Source: Torreya grandis (taxonomy: Eukaryota > Streptophyta > Pinopsida > Cupressales > Taxaceae). Taken from it: 64,000 bases of DNA. The DNA lies in contig JARHVA010001737.1 in the NCBI GenBank assembly GCA_037957365.1, forward strand, positions 1,257,001 through 1,321,000. The letters run 5' to 3'. Positions 23,661 through 36,170 of this stretch are shown here, piece after piece. The translations under genes were made by a program, and so were the position numbers. Each line of letters begins with the position of its first letter. Positions within the stretch are counted from its first letter, which is position 1. Under the pieces are notes generated by a model. The model ran no database searches. It saw only the letters and a program-made list of their open reading frames with translations, and was not told the DNA's origin.

Positions 23661-24329
23661 CTATCTCAACCCACCTTGACCAACAACCTTGGAGATCATG
23701 ACTATCTCCTCAGACCACGACCATTTTCGAGACAACTTTGCCTTAGTTGTTTTGATTGCATATATGCTACCTCACGAATGGTTAGCAAAATTGTCCACAA
23801 CCCATATTTTGACCCTCACAAGTATTGGATCACAAGCAAGTTGATCCCCACTACTTGTGACTTTTTCGTGTTTTCCAGGAGCACTTCATGAGCCCAAGAT
23901 ACTTGGAACACGATGACCATTGGAGCTACAGCTTAGATCGAATAACCCAATCAGCTACGACTAAATGTTGGGGCCTAATTATTTTGATTTTAGCACTCCT
24001 CAACCTTTGACCTGTGATAATTTAACCTAACCATCACATGAAGTGGTATACGCGCAATCTCAACTATTGCAGCATTCACACTCAAACTTCACCATATCCA
24101 TCCTCTATCTATCAAATCGGCACCCAATTTTAGGTTCCCTTCCCTCAACTCCCACTTTGAGGGGGAATACCTCATCCCATAATCAGGGCAACCTACATTC
24201 ATTTTTGTCTTGCAGTTCATCGAAACAACCAACAGGACAAAAATAACTTTATCCCATACCTGAGGCAACTTACTCCTATTTTTGTCTTGCAGTTCATCCA
24301 GAACAACCAACAAGACAAAAAGGGGCAAA
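23661..24329 (+). other. Element C 3' end with duplicated pre-PPT segment
   Basis: Non-coding. Two ~75-bp units lie at about 24172-24246 and 24247-24325; both contain ttttgtcttgcagttcatc and a terminal acaaaaa run. A polypurine tract, aaaaaggggcaaa (24317-24329), abuts the 3' LTR. Confidence 0.7.
24317..24329 (+). promoter_or_regulatory. Element C polypurine tract
   Basis: The sequence aaaaaggggcaaa lies immediately before the TGTAGACACC start of the 3' LTR, which is the required position for plus-strand priming. Confidence 0.75.
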
Positions 24330-25753
24330 TGTAGACACCAAAATCATGTCTATTCCTTGGTCATCCTCTCCCTTGGTCTCCTTGGTCCACTTCTAACACA
24401 TTCCTAACCCACACACTTATTAATTTAAAATAATTATTTATTTTGAATTAATAACACCTCCCTTGACACATCACCCATGACACCTCACCCCACCTTGGAT
24501 ACCTCTCCTTGGATGCCCCCCTCACCCCATGCCAAATCTTAATTACTTACACCCCATTTTAACCCTCTCACTAGCCTCTCACAATCATTTAATCCACTTT
24601 TAGACTATTTTTCAAAGGCAATCAACCTCGACAGATGGAGGAATGGGCAGAAGGCTAAAAATAGCCCTTTTCCCATCTTCTAGCTGCCGACGTCAGTTAC
24701 TAGTCAGCTGACGTCAATTACTAGTCGATCAACGCCAGCGGAATCACCGACGTCGATCACTTAAAACAACCCAAAGGCAAATTCTCTTCCCCTCGGATGC
24801 TAAAATCATAACACTGAATCAATCAATCACAAACCTGAATGTTAACTCTCTTCCTTGGAATCCAACTTCTCTCTCTCTCTCTCCCAGACACACACCAAGA
24901 ATCACAGGCTACATGCACTCTTTAGGAATAGCTCTAGACTTTGGGTTAAAGACATTGTAGGTACATCATCTACATCAGCAACAAGTCTCCTACACTCCTT
25001 CTTCAGCATATCAAAGCTAAGTATTTCTTCTGCCCTTTCATTTTATTAGTTTAAAAAGCATCAGTAATTAGTTCTCTTTTTACTAGTTCTAAGCACTATA
25101 GACCTGACCTAACCAAACTTATTCCTAAGAGGCTAAAAATCCTATCTTTTATCTTAACCCATCTTGACAACTTATCCCCTGCCTTTGTCCCTCCTAAAGA
25201 CCCTATCCATTGCTCTGCAAACCTGCACAGACTCTCTGACTACCACAGACCACTCTACGGACTAAAGACACAACCAAAAACTCATCCAAGGCCATTACCC
25301 TATCTGACATTGACCATTTCCCCTATCGACATCGGTAGATTAACTGATGTCGGCAACTTGAACAACTGACGCCGGCAGAACAACCGATGTCAGCGACTGT
25401 GGCAGACTGACTGCAAAGAAATAGGTACACATTATCTAATTTCCTCTTTGCTAGTCATTTGTCATTTCTTTATTTTTGACACTTACTTATTAATAGTGGA
25501 CTATCATACCTCAAGGAAGTCTTTGTGCTTCTGGGATTGAGCATATCGCTTGGCAGTCCACCTTATCTCTATCTAACAATCTCTGTGTTTGAGTCTCTTT
25601 CTTCTACAGGTGTCATCCTCCACAACGAAAGAGGAGTCCCTACAACGTCTGGATAATGGTGCATAAACTTCATCTAGGTACGTACAAACCCTTGACCATT
25701 ATCTTAGTTTCTTTCATCTTTTGAATGTGGAAAAGTGAAAATAGTTAGAAATA
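24330..25753 (+). mobile_element. Element C 3' LTR (1424 bp)
   Basis: The direct copy of 14957-16328 has scattered substitutions, a ~27-bp extra segment near 24460-24486 and the end dinucleotide TA instead of CA. It holds the same two palindrome clusters (24684-24763, 25323-25405). The flanking attat (25754-25758) pairs with gttat at 14952-14956. Confidence 0.88.
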
Positions 25754-25758
25754 ATTAT

Positions 25759-27336
25759 TACATTGTTATATCTATCTAGGCATACCCCTATTGATCTAGC
25801 CATCTCTCAATACAAACCATGGTATATCTTGAGATATCTTATCAATTATCATTGCTATATCATATATCTTTGTAGCATAACACACTTTTAGGGATCTTTC
25901 TTTTGAGGATGGTCATTATAAGGTCTTCATTCCTATCCTCATAAGAGGGAGCAACAAACAAGGTTTTTGTCATAGAGATCTGAGCTCCTAATGGTAAAAA
26001 AAGTAGCATTCAGAGCACCTATAACAATAACAAGACATCAAAATAGTCAGAATAGACCAGATAGATAATGAGAATATCAAAATAGATATCAGATTTAACC
26101 TAGGACAATAATGTCCAACTTAGACTACAGTGTTGGTACCACTAGTGTCCACCTTTAGTGCTTCTATCTAAATAACAAAAAAACCAAACTTTCTAGAATT
26201 TAGTAGAAAAGTAGGTTCAGTTATAGTTTTGCATAGCCAAAATAATTTAGAATTAGTAGTTTTCAGTACCCTTTCATTTAGAGAATCCAAATATAAGACG
26301 CATCATGTAGGGTATGATGGATCTCAATTTTAGTTTCAAATATAGTAGTTGATATTACTTCTAGATCATAATCCATGTTTTAGACACCGGTGATTGGGGG
26401 CAATGTGTGTGACACATTCCTTTTTTATTATTTCCAATTTCAACATGACCCATGCATTCTTAGTAGTTAAGTACCTTATTCCATTTATAGGTGGTTGGAA
26501 TCATTTTGGAATGGCTTTCATATAAGACTAACTTCCACATTCTTGAGTTCTCAATTTCTTGAGTGGATTCATATAAGCCTAGTGTACCAGTTTTGGAGTG
26601 GCTTTCATACGAGCCTAATCTCCATCTTTTTGAGTGGCCAAAAGTGGCCTATTTTACATCATACATTCAACTATTATTTCCAACATTGTCAGATCATAAT
26701 ACATTCATGGGCTTTAAAATCCATCTCATATGACACACATTTGATAACGGTATCAATTCATAGCTTCACTTCATGGGGAAATGATAGAGCCAAAGGTTTA
26801 GCTAGCCTTTATATTCTTGAACCACCTACTTAGAGGGATTGGACACATAGTCCAAACATTTATTAACACATGCATGATCACATAGCTTCACTTAGTGGAC
26901 AATAATGGATCCAAAGGGCTAGTCTTTGCATTCTTGAGCCACTCTCATGGAATTGAGCACTTAGCTCTATTCATGATATTACTCTTGATACAACACATAC
27001 CTAGTATATACAACATCATCTAGCATCACTCAGCATCATAATAAGTTTTTTATTGGTACATGTACTTTATGAGCTATATTTGTTCCTTTCTCTTCCTCTG
27101 TCTCTTACCCAAATTTTGTATAGTCTTATTTTAGATATAACATATCTAGTAAGAATTGATATACTCTTTGTTTTCTCTTAAAAAAATTTAATTCACAAGC
27201 GTTCTCTCTCTACACATACCCAACATTACACAACTTCATGGGCTTCACCCTTATAGGTAAGTTCAGGTATGCTTTCTATTTTTCTTTTATCTTAGTGTTT
27301 CACTTTATTATATCACTATAATAAAGGGGGGGTAAA
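25759..27336 (+). other. Element B 3' untranslated region with degenerate repeats
   Basis: No coding motif. 26490-26640 has three units around tggctttcatayragcctaa. 26755-26975 has two ~125-bp units around tagcttcacttcatgg and attcttgagccac. 26121-26170 repeats a motif also found in the B LTR (ggactayagtgttggtaccact). A polypurine tract aaaggggggg ends at 27332, four bases before the LTR. Confidence 0.6.
27323..27332 (+). promoter_or_regulatory. Element B polypurine tract
   Basis: aaaggggggg followed by taaa lies just before the TGTAGTCATA start of the 3' LTR. Confidence 0.65.
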
Positions 27337-28512
27337 TGTAGTCATATAAAATGCAAAAATTGGTGACTTGAGTGTGGCTTGTGACACCTAACCCATAGGT
27401 CCCTCTTGCTTACTCTCATAACCCTCATAGGCATCTTTTCACTGATTCCCAGTCATCTATAGCCTTCCAAACTTAATCCTAGCTCAGATAGAATAATATT
27501 TGCATGACTAATCCATCCCCTTGGCCCCATTAGCTTAGGAAAATAATAGTGTACTTGGACTATAGTGTCAGTGACACTCTTAGCCACTTTTGGGACTCCT
27601 ATCCAAGTGCATTTTTAGCCCCAATAGTTAGTTTCTTCTAATTCCCCATCCTTGTCCTTGTAAGCCTAATGTAAGTACATTAAACCTATGACCAATAGAT
27701 CCTTATAAAATCTCATTCAAAGATCATTTAGAAAGGGTTGGTAATTATCACCTAGCAAGCAAGACTACTCAATAAATCTTGCCTATTCTCTACATACAGC
27801 CATCTAATACACTTACAAGCTTATAAAAATCCTTACACCAATCCCTAGATACCTAAAACACATCCAATTTATCATTTTACATCTTCATACACACTATTGT
27901 ATAAATCACATTAAGTGGGATAACTACATATGACATGATCCCTCTTTGGAGTATTGGTATGCAAGGAAGCATGCCCACACAAGGGGTGTGGATCCACGTC
28001 TAGTGAATATTATACACACTAACCCCCCTCTTTATTGAAATCAATCAAATCATAGTGGAGTATAGGATATGAAGATAAAAACTTCTCTATAGGTATCTCT
28101 ACAAAATTTTGGATACTAAAACTTCATAGACAAGGTCATACAAACCTGACAAATAAAACCTAGAAAGCTCAAATCCTCAATATAATAGGGGTAGAGGTGG
28201 AATAAAGCAATAGTACCACTCTTGTCTATTTTTAACACTCCTATCCAATCATAAAATGAATTTTATATCTCAATTTGTGATAGTGTCCTAGTCCTGCATA
28301 ATGAATTCCAACCTCTATCTCAATCAGATCAATCAATTTCTAGCTAAGTCTTAATTTATTTCCCTTATTACTATTTTTAGAAAGATTCAAATTGTAATCA
28401 AATTTCATAAATTAGTAGCTTAATAATTACATATTTATTTACTAATTTTACTACTTAGACCCTTTGACTAAATTAGGAATAATACACTAATATTCTCAAA
28501 AAAATTAAATCG
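27337..28512 (+). mobile_element. Element B 3' LTR (1176 bp)
   Basis: It starts TGTAGTCATA after a polypurine tract. Its last ~375 bp match the 5' LTR fragment 10153-10528. The end is placed at aaatcg, corresponding to aaatca in the 5' copy. The same ~60-bp motif occurs twice inside it (near 27556 and 28200). The target duplication cannot be tested because the left flank of B is outside the window. Confidence 0.78.
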
Positions 28513-31188
28513 ACAAGCAATGATGAAAACCCACTAGTATGTCATTATATCTGGGGAAGAATTTGGCATCAAGATTAGATCAAATGAAAAAAATGACTAA
28601 GAGGCACCTATAAAAGGTATGGTCAGCTCCTTGCTACTTTTGGCTTTGCCTAAACCAAGGTGATAGGACCTACAAGATGGCTTGCTCACATGGAGAGATT
28701 CTACAATTCAACCTCCATGGGGATTATCAACACAAAGAAACATGAATATGACCAGAACACAACCAAATTTGTTCACTCTACCTAGGAAGGGTTATCACAT
28801 AGAATGAGCAAATGTTTTAAGTTAGATACAAGCTACTAAAGATAGATATCAAAGTGATTACAACCTTCATTCAAAAGAATTTTTCAACAATAAGGGGCTG
28901 AAGGGAAGACTATAATGCTAAGCTTCACAACACAAGATGTAAACACATGTTATAAGGCAGTACTTTTATGAATTTACAGGTAGATAACACACAAAATATT
29001 TAACTAGATATATTAACTATAGGGTAGGACAAGTAGGACAATTTTTTAATTATAAAGAGGAAGGGCATGGGGGTGTGATGGAATTTTTTCAAACATCAGA
29101 GATTATTTCAAACATTCATGATAATATTCCTTAGCAAAGATGAAAAAAACTTCAAATGTAAGCTAATGGTAAGTACCAAATAATATTTAAGAGACTAGAA
29201 TATAGACTGAAACTAATCTTTCAAATATTTTTCCTTATCAAATCCATAAATCTAGGGTGCCCTAATAAGTTATTCAACAACCTATCCTAAAGTAATGTAG
29301 AAAGAGTTTATAATCTAAATCTATGCTCAAAATAACAATTAGTAGTGAGCACAAACCCAAATGTCCAATCAACAATTCTTGAAAAATATGTCATTATACT
29401 TCATCTACAGGAAACAACAAAGAACCACAAGAATTTTCATTAACTTGAACATAAACCTTACATATATCAGTTTTCAAAATACTTCCAAGGGGACATGAAT
29501 TATGGATTTGCTCCATGTTAGATAGGGGAGACATATAGAGATGCTCTTAGAGCATGTTAATGGTTATACAGCTACAACCACCTTAACAAGAGAGGCAAAA
29601 TACACACACAACCATGATCCTAAATTTTTTTAAGGGCCTGGACTTAGAGAGAAACAAAGACTAACAACAACCTACATAATGACCAACACAATGGCCAACC
29701 AACCTCTTGAATATAAGACAAACCTTCTATTTATACATTTTTACCTATTTCAAATCTAGGACTGTAGGTCACAATTTTCAAAATTGTAATACAAAATTTC
29801 AATTCCACCAAGATGCTTCTAGTTGGAAAATATTCCTTTATGATGCCTAAAATCTTCATCCATTTGTAAGGAAAATCATAAATCTAACTACCTCTACAAA
29901 GAATGATGAATATTTGGAGAACATCCTTTGATTTCATGGTGGGATATGCCTTTCACATAAGCTGGAAGGAGAATATTCATGTTAGAGGGAAACAAACTTT
30001 GTATACATGTAGAACTACCTAAATATGCCCTAGACCACTTGCTTGCATATTTGGAACTTCCTAGATAGTTTTCCTTCCCCTTATGCATGACATGGAACAA
30101 CCTACTCTTGATATGATTCCTTAGAAATATTCTAAATACATGGCCCTCTGAATGATCTTATTTGGAGTGGCCCACCTTGGAATTGCAAACTTGCAATATC
30201 TCTCCCATGGAGGAGCTTGGATAAGCACAACAATAAAAATGTAAAAGACTTAGGTTATTTTGACCCTTTTACCCTTTTGCCTTTAACTTGTTTTTCAAAT
30301 TTTACATTTTGAAAATTTTCCTTTTTCACATCTGGCCTTTTAGGGCTTCTCATACATATATTTTTCAATGCAAAAATTACATTATTTTTACCCTCAAGGT
30401 TACCGTGCCTCATTTGCAATTTTTCTAAGTCAACCTATTGTCAGTGGTGGATGATATATCAATTTCCTTGTACAGGGTCCTTGAATAAGACATGTATGCC
30501 TATGTGGCATTATTATGTTTATTTATTCACTAATCTCTTAAATTTGACCATTTGTCTATTAGGACATGTATCATTTAATTATTGATCCTGAGCCCTTTGA
30601 ATAGTCCATCTCAGCTCACACTATTAGATCTATGTGCACAAATCAATGTGGACCATTGATCTTGATCTAAGAGACCAAGTGATATTGGCTGATAGTTATC
30701 TTTGGTCTTAAGGTCTTACCACTTAGAATTCCTATAGGTTCTTTTGACCTTGCTCTATTAGTCTTATTAGGTTAATGCACTCCTACCAAGTGGTAGTCTT
30801 GCATTCATTTTGGGTTTTGTTGAAAAGTCTTGACTTAATACATGGCATAGATTGAATTGTGTACACTTGAACACATACCATCAATCTCTAAGAATGTACT
30901 CCATCTTTAGCCTATGACCATGTATTGAATTTTTAACTATGATTTTGCACTGTTAGATATTTTCATTTGATCAAATGCACATCATCAGATTATAATCTAT
31001 GGTGTGAAGCATCATTGGACATTACTTGTACTTGGCCCTAAGGATGTGATAATTGAAGCCCCATGGGCTTCTTGTGTACCTTTTGAGTAATCTTTATTGC
31101 TTTGAGCACCATCACACCACATGGTGGCACCTCATTCTTCCATTTGAAAATAAATGGTTAATTTTTATGATTTAAAATTGATGTTTGT
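28513..31188. other. Unassigned AT-rich sequence, LTR-like in part
   Basis: No supported coding block on either strand. A minus-strand TATA-like box at 29725-29736 followed by a transcript-start-like, purine-rich stretch suggests part of an LTR read on the minus strand. No second copy, ends or target duplication were found. Confidence 0.35.
29725..29736 (-). promoter_or_regulatory. Possible LTR TATA box
   Basis: On the minus strand this reads gtataaatagaa, a canonical plant TATA context. It is isolated evidence only. Confidence 0.3.
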
Positions 31189-31299
31189 GTGCCTATCAAT
31201 GACATTCATGAGCTCGTCACTTATGCAATTTTAAATTTTCATTTAGGAATTTTCTCATTGGGATTTTTATCTTTGGCATTCCTATTTTCATTCAACCTA

Positions 31300-32110
31300 T
31301 TTAGACCATCACATTTCTTTGAGGCTTTTGTTCCACAAGAATTTGGTCTGTGGGATCTCTCTCTTCGGCTTTTCTATCTTCATCAAAATTATTGTGGGAT
31401 TTTTTTATTGGGATAAGTGTTTCAAACATTTTATTCAGGACAATTTTCCTAAAGTATTGAGCTCTCTTAGACAATTCTCCCATAACAATTTGGTCTTTGG
31501 ATTTTTTGTCTTCGTTCGGCCTTTATATTCTTCAAGATTTTTGTTCTACATAATTTATCCATAGCTATTTAGTCATTAGAAGAATTATTTCAGATAAAAT
31601 GTCTAAAATAATTTCTCTAAAACATATTAACTTTACATTTTCCTAAATAAATACAATTCTCTCAGACTTTTTGCATGGGCAAAATGCTCGAAGGAAATAG
31701 ACCTTCAGAATTTTTGCCATGGATAAAATGTCTAATGGAATTTCTTTAAAATTTTTGTACAAACATTTTTCTTGGAACAAATTGGACTTTACACTTTTGC
31801 CAAAACAATTGACTTTTGTCAAGACCTTTTTTGTGGGCAAAATGCCCAAAGGATAAGTACCCTTTAGACTTTTTTCATGGGAAAAGTGCCTGAAGAAAAT
31901 GGTATTGTAGACTTTTTTTTGTGGAAAAAAATCTGAAACAAATAAACCTTCATCTTTTTTATGGAACACTTTTTCCCAAATATTGAATTTCTTCAAAAAT
32001 TTCATATGAACACTTTTCCCAACGGAGATAAGTCTTGGGGATTTTTTTCTAAGACAAAATTCTAAAAACCTATTTGCAACAAGCAAAGTGTTTGCACAAA
32101 AAGTTCAAAA
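31300..32110. repeat. Degenerate ~50-60-bp repeat stretch
   Basis: Words such as gactttttgcatgggcaaaa, tgggcaaaatgcccaaagg and catgggaaaagtgcctgaag recur irregularly. The minus-strand frame over 31643-32086 is open only because the repeats are in register. The words resemble the cggggaaaatg/gactttttgtcc block of the A LTR, suggesting remote relatedness. Confidence 0.5.
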
Positions 32111-33349
32111 AAATTATAAGGGATTAATACACATGATAATAAAGACTAAATTAACATAGTCATTTTAACATAAATGTTGACCTTTGACATGGATATTTGA
32201 AGACAAAATTTGGGCCAAGGACTTAGGCTTTGATACCTGACTAGATTTGGACTTAGGCATTTACACTTGACAAGGGTTCAATTGTTTTAATGAAATTTTA
32301 GGCACTAACAAGACTAACTCCTTAGAAAAAGATTACATGATTGTATCTAGATAATCTTAAGAAGTGGAGTAATAACTTAGAATATCAATACAAATAATAG
32401 TGAAAGTGGTAGTATTATGAGTTCCAAGATGTTAGTAGAGGTTCTTGGAAAATTCTAGAACATGCTAATTATAGGGATAACTTTTGAAATTAATAACAAA
32501 ATGGAATAGTTATAAAAAATTTAGACTGAATGATGTCATTAAATATTAAGTCAAGCTCATTATATGAAGACATGTAAAGTTAATGTATACAGAATAGTCA
32601 ACATAAACTATATGAATAACAAATCAAAACATCCGTAATACTCACTATGCATAGATCATAAGTAAAAGATATATAAGAAAACCATACAAAACATTGTATT
32701 AATCTCTATCATACATATGAAACCATTCAAAATTACAATTGGGCATTATGTATAAGCTTTTTAAAAGTATTATCTCTTCATCTTTCAACCTTTTACAATG
32801 CTAAAAATAAAGGACTCTTCACATTATGAGATCAAATATTGTTCTATCAAAATTCAAATACATTCAAAATATAATACAAATGGAAAAATAGATCAATTTG
32901 AAAATGTTCATCAACTATACTTTGAGATTTTGGTTAGTCTTGTTTTTCATCCAACACTTTCCCAAACTTAATTTGTTGTCTCACCCGAAGACAAGATCCT
33001 AGCAAAATAATCTAATCTAAGGTTGAAGGAATGAACTAGAAAAAAGAGTCATTGTTATCATTGTAGGTGTTGTTTACCATTTTTCACCCTTTATTCACTA
33101 CTTAACTACCCTTTTATTTTTCAAGTAACATACTATCCTATCACCCTTCTGAGTTTTCAATGGACTGGCATAACTAGGTGACCACCCTTTATAATTTTTT
33201 AACCATCTTTGACCCAATCCTAATGTTCAAGGCTATCCTACAAATTTTGTACAAAACTTGTGAAAACTACAAAATTAAAGTGCATAGTACTTACTAGTTA
33301 TATAACAACATGCTTTGAATTGGTTGCATATTGGGTTGCTTCTATGATA
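32111..33349. other. No recognisable feature
   Basis: AT-rich sequence without supported ORF, repeat or LTR end. It may be the 3' flank of the decayed minus-strand frame that follows. Confidence 0.4.
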
Positions 33350-35215
33350 GTTATGTTTATACCATGGAAGAATCACTTGGATAGGTAGAATCTATTGGTG
33401 GGATTTGTTGTTGTTGGGTGTCTACTTTGGGTTTTGCAGCTATCTTCTTCTACTATAGGATCTATTGAAGATTTTGTGGTAAAATGAATTGAGGCACATC
33501 AAAAAAATGATCAATGTGAGGATCAATCTATGAAATATCTTGTTGAATCATCTTCCAATCCATTAGCACTTCCCACACCATGCTTATACCCAACAGGATA
33601 TAGATTACCATCAAGTTCTACACATTTTCATCTTCCATGATAGTAATAAATACTTTAGAATTAGATGCCTTGAGGTGGATATATATAACCAACTCATCTA
33701 ATTGATCTACTTACTTTTGAGCTTGTAGGACAACAAATATAGTACACAAAGTCTCAATATGCTAAGCTTGAAGTTTTTACATGGTGGCATCCTTTGAATC
33801 TAGAATTTATTTATGGTGTTATTTATCACATAATAAGTATCCATTTGATCATACATTAAAAATTTGTAATTATCTATTATTGATAACTATGATTGAGCAA
33901 CATCTAATGAGTTGTTAAGGTACTACTTCTAATTCAACATCCCTTGTAATATCTATTTTTTTTGTTGTGCAATAGTGTCTAGAACCTACTCATAGTCTTT
34001 GAGAAGTTTTCATATTGATTCCATCTCTAATTTTATGTTTTTCCCCTATTCTCTCAGTACTTGCATGTGTTGCATAACCATCTAATCCTTTTTAAGTTGA
34101 TTCAATAAAGTTGTGAGTTATTTTTCTTTCAATATCACTTGGTCACCTAATACTTGTATAAATAATGTTGGGAAACTATTATTGATTATATATCACACAT
34201 TTGTGAACTAATCACTCAATTATTTATTATCAAGTCATAGTCAGAAGACTTATTATTCTAAGTTTGAATACTTTTGTGAATTGGACTATTGAAATGTAGT
34301 TGTGCCTTCAATCTACTTAGTCATCAATAATTGGACAACATATAGAGATGTTTCAATCATTGTGGTAACAAGTTCCATGGATGTGGTTGTAAGAATTATA
34401 GGAGTTGGTGTGAATTGAGCCAAAAAAAGAGAGAAAGTGGTGAATTAGGTGGATGATATGGGAACATCCCATAGCCAGTGGCTAGTGATTTGAGGTTTCA
34501 GCTATGAAGCCTCTTCCTACATGCATGTTTGTGTTATTAGTTTGTGATATTGTATGTGCTCTAATTCTTCCTTGTATTTAGCCTCTTTTTATTTTTTAAC
34601 TTGATCTTCAACTTTATCCTTAGTGTTAGTGTCTACCTTGACTTGGGACTTGGACTGCACCGTCATATTTGGCTTTAGCTTTCACATTAGTCTTCGCTTT
34701 GGATTTTACTTTAGCCTCAACCTCATCTTTTTCCTTATCCTTGGTTGCTTATTATTTATATCCACACTTGGATTGTTTATCTTTATGTGTTGTTATTATT
34801 TGGAATTTTGATCCTCTTAAGCCTTTACTTGTGTTATCATTTCCTCTTTATTTTTTTACACATCTTATGCTCTCTTTTCTTTGTGCTTCCTCTTCTTGCT
34901 CCTTTTTCTTTACCTCCACTTTTTTATATCATTTTTTGTGAGCCTCTGCTTCCTTGAATTGATTATATGTAGCCTTTATTTCTTATTCTTGCTTATTTTT
35001 ATCCTCTACTTCTTTATCTTGATTTTAACATTTCTCTTGTGTAGCTTGTTTTTGTCATTTCTTTTTTTATGTAGTTGCATATTGCTTACATTATTCTTCC
35101 TCCATCATTGCCTTCCTATTTTCTTCTTTCTTATTTTGATTTTTCTTTTCCTTTATCTATTTTATCTTAGCCTTTTTTTATTTATCCTTATTCTTCATCC
35201 AACACAAGATCACCT
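33350..35215 (-). pseudogene. Decayed Lys/Glu/Gln-rich coiled-coil-like reading frame
   Basis: I do not recognise the family. On the minus strand, two long stretches keep a clear protein texture broken by nonsense codons. The first, about 35215-34640, has strings such as FKEAEAHKKWYKKVEVKKKE and DKEKDEVEAKVKSKAKTNVK. The second, about 34170-33600, has ILKEK, LTTLLNQLKKD, KNIKLEMES and KLLKDYE with heptad-like leucines. Nearly all stops are TAA or TAG where Gln or Lys would fit. A frameshift lies near 33600. The composition gives the plus strand a long pyrimidine-rich run, and the hydrophobic ORFs there are shadows. It could be an unusual Gag or an extra ORF of an unidentified minus-strand element. 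Confidence 0.5.
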
Positions 35216-36170
35216 TGTAGATCATGAAAAAATATGTAATGCTAAGATGTTATTCAATAAAATTTTATTATTAGCTCTATTATGGTTGCCTATGCTTATA
35301 AATGAATGCATGAATATCTTACATAAGATTTTTTATTACATACTAAATCATGGTTTTTATTCATCAGTGGAGTTAATATAGACTTCATGCATCTAAGTTA
35401 GTTTATTCCATGTTTCAAGAGGATCAGGTTTAAGTATGATCAAGATACAAGTGTATGTGGATAAAAGAGTGCAAGAACATAATTCCACACCATTTTATGA
35501 AACTAAAATTGAATACTCCAATTTTCACTATCTACACCTTGAGTGAACTCACAAGGTTCCCTTATATAATGTTCCATCACAAGATTTGATTCATTAAATA
35601 TTTTAGAGTGCAGACAGATTAACACACATGCAACTAGTACTAGGTTGCACAACATTTTGGTTCCATTATTGGGGCATGTCATTTTTAGTTATTTTGATGG
35701 TAAGTTGGAGTGATCAAGAGAGAATATAGATGGATTTATAATCCTTTGCATGCTTGATATACATAAAAGGTTGAGGGAAATGTATTATGATCTTTAAAGG
35801 GTAGTAAGGATATTTTAAACATGGAAGGACCAAGTGAGAGTGAGCTCAAAAAGTGTAAATATGATGAGAATCAATAGAAGGAAATGGATAATAATGACCC
35901 TATGTAATGGGGGATGTATATATTAGGAGATTTCATGAGGACCTACATAGATATGTAATGGAATGAGGAGGGATTTTGCACACATGGTTTGTGCTCTAGT
36001 GACAAAGAATTGAGCGTTAGTGAGCAAGAGTGAGATTTGTAAGAAGAAGCTGAAATATCCCAAGATGGGGATAAATTCAAGAAGATATAGAAGGATTAGT
36101 TGACTCCCCTTTATTTTACATTCATAATAATTCATCCCACTTTTATTTATAATAATAATTTTAGGACATT
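35216..36170. other. No recognisable gene
   Basis: AT-rich sequence between the minus-strand frame and the element E gag. It may include leader or LTR sequence of E, but no second copy or primer site was found. Confidence 0.35.

Larger units (their letters stand above)
14957..25753 (+). mobile_element. Element C: gag-only LTR retrotransposon nested in B
   Basis: LTRs at 14957-16328 and 24330-25753 bracket a primer site, a gag region and a polypurine tract, but no protease, RT, RNase H or integrase. Both LTRs begin TGTAGACACC; the left ends gaaaca and the right gaaata. Flanks are gttat and attat, a one-mismatch 5-bp target duplication. C must have used proteins from another element. The Gag knuckle type points to a Tat-like parent. 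A pol deletion near 20870-21050 is inferred, because sequence up to the usual gag-protease junction is present and protease does not follow. Confidence 0.88.

Noticed and set aside
34623..35381. Hydrophobic plus-strand ORFs that look like multi-pass membrane proteins
   Set aside because: The plus strand is a pyrimidine-rich complement of a Lys/Glu-rich minus-strand frame; Phe/Leu/Ser richness is a shadow.
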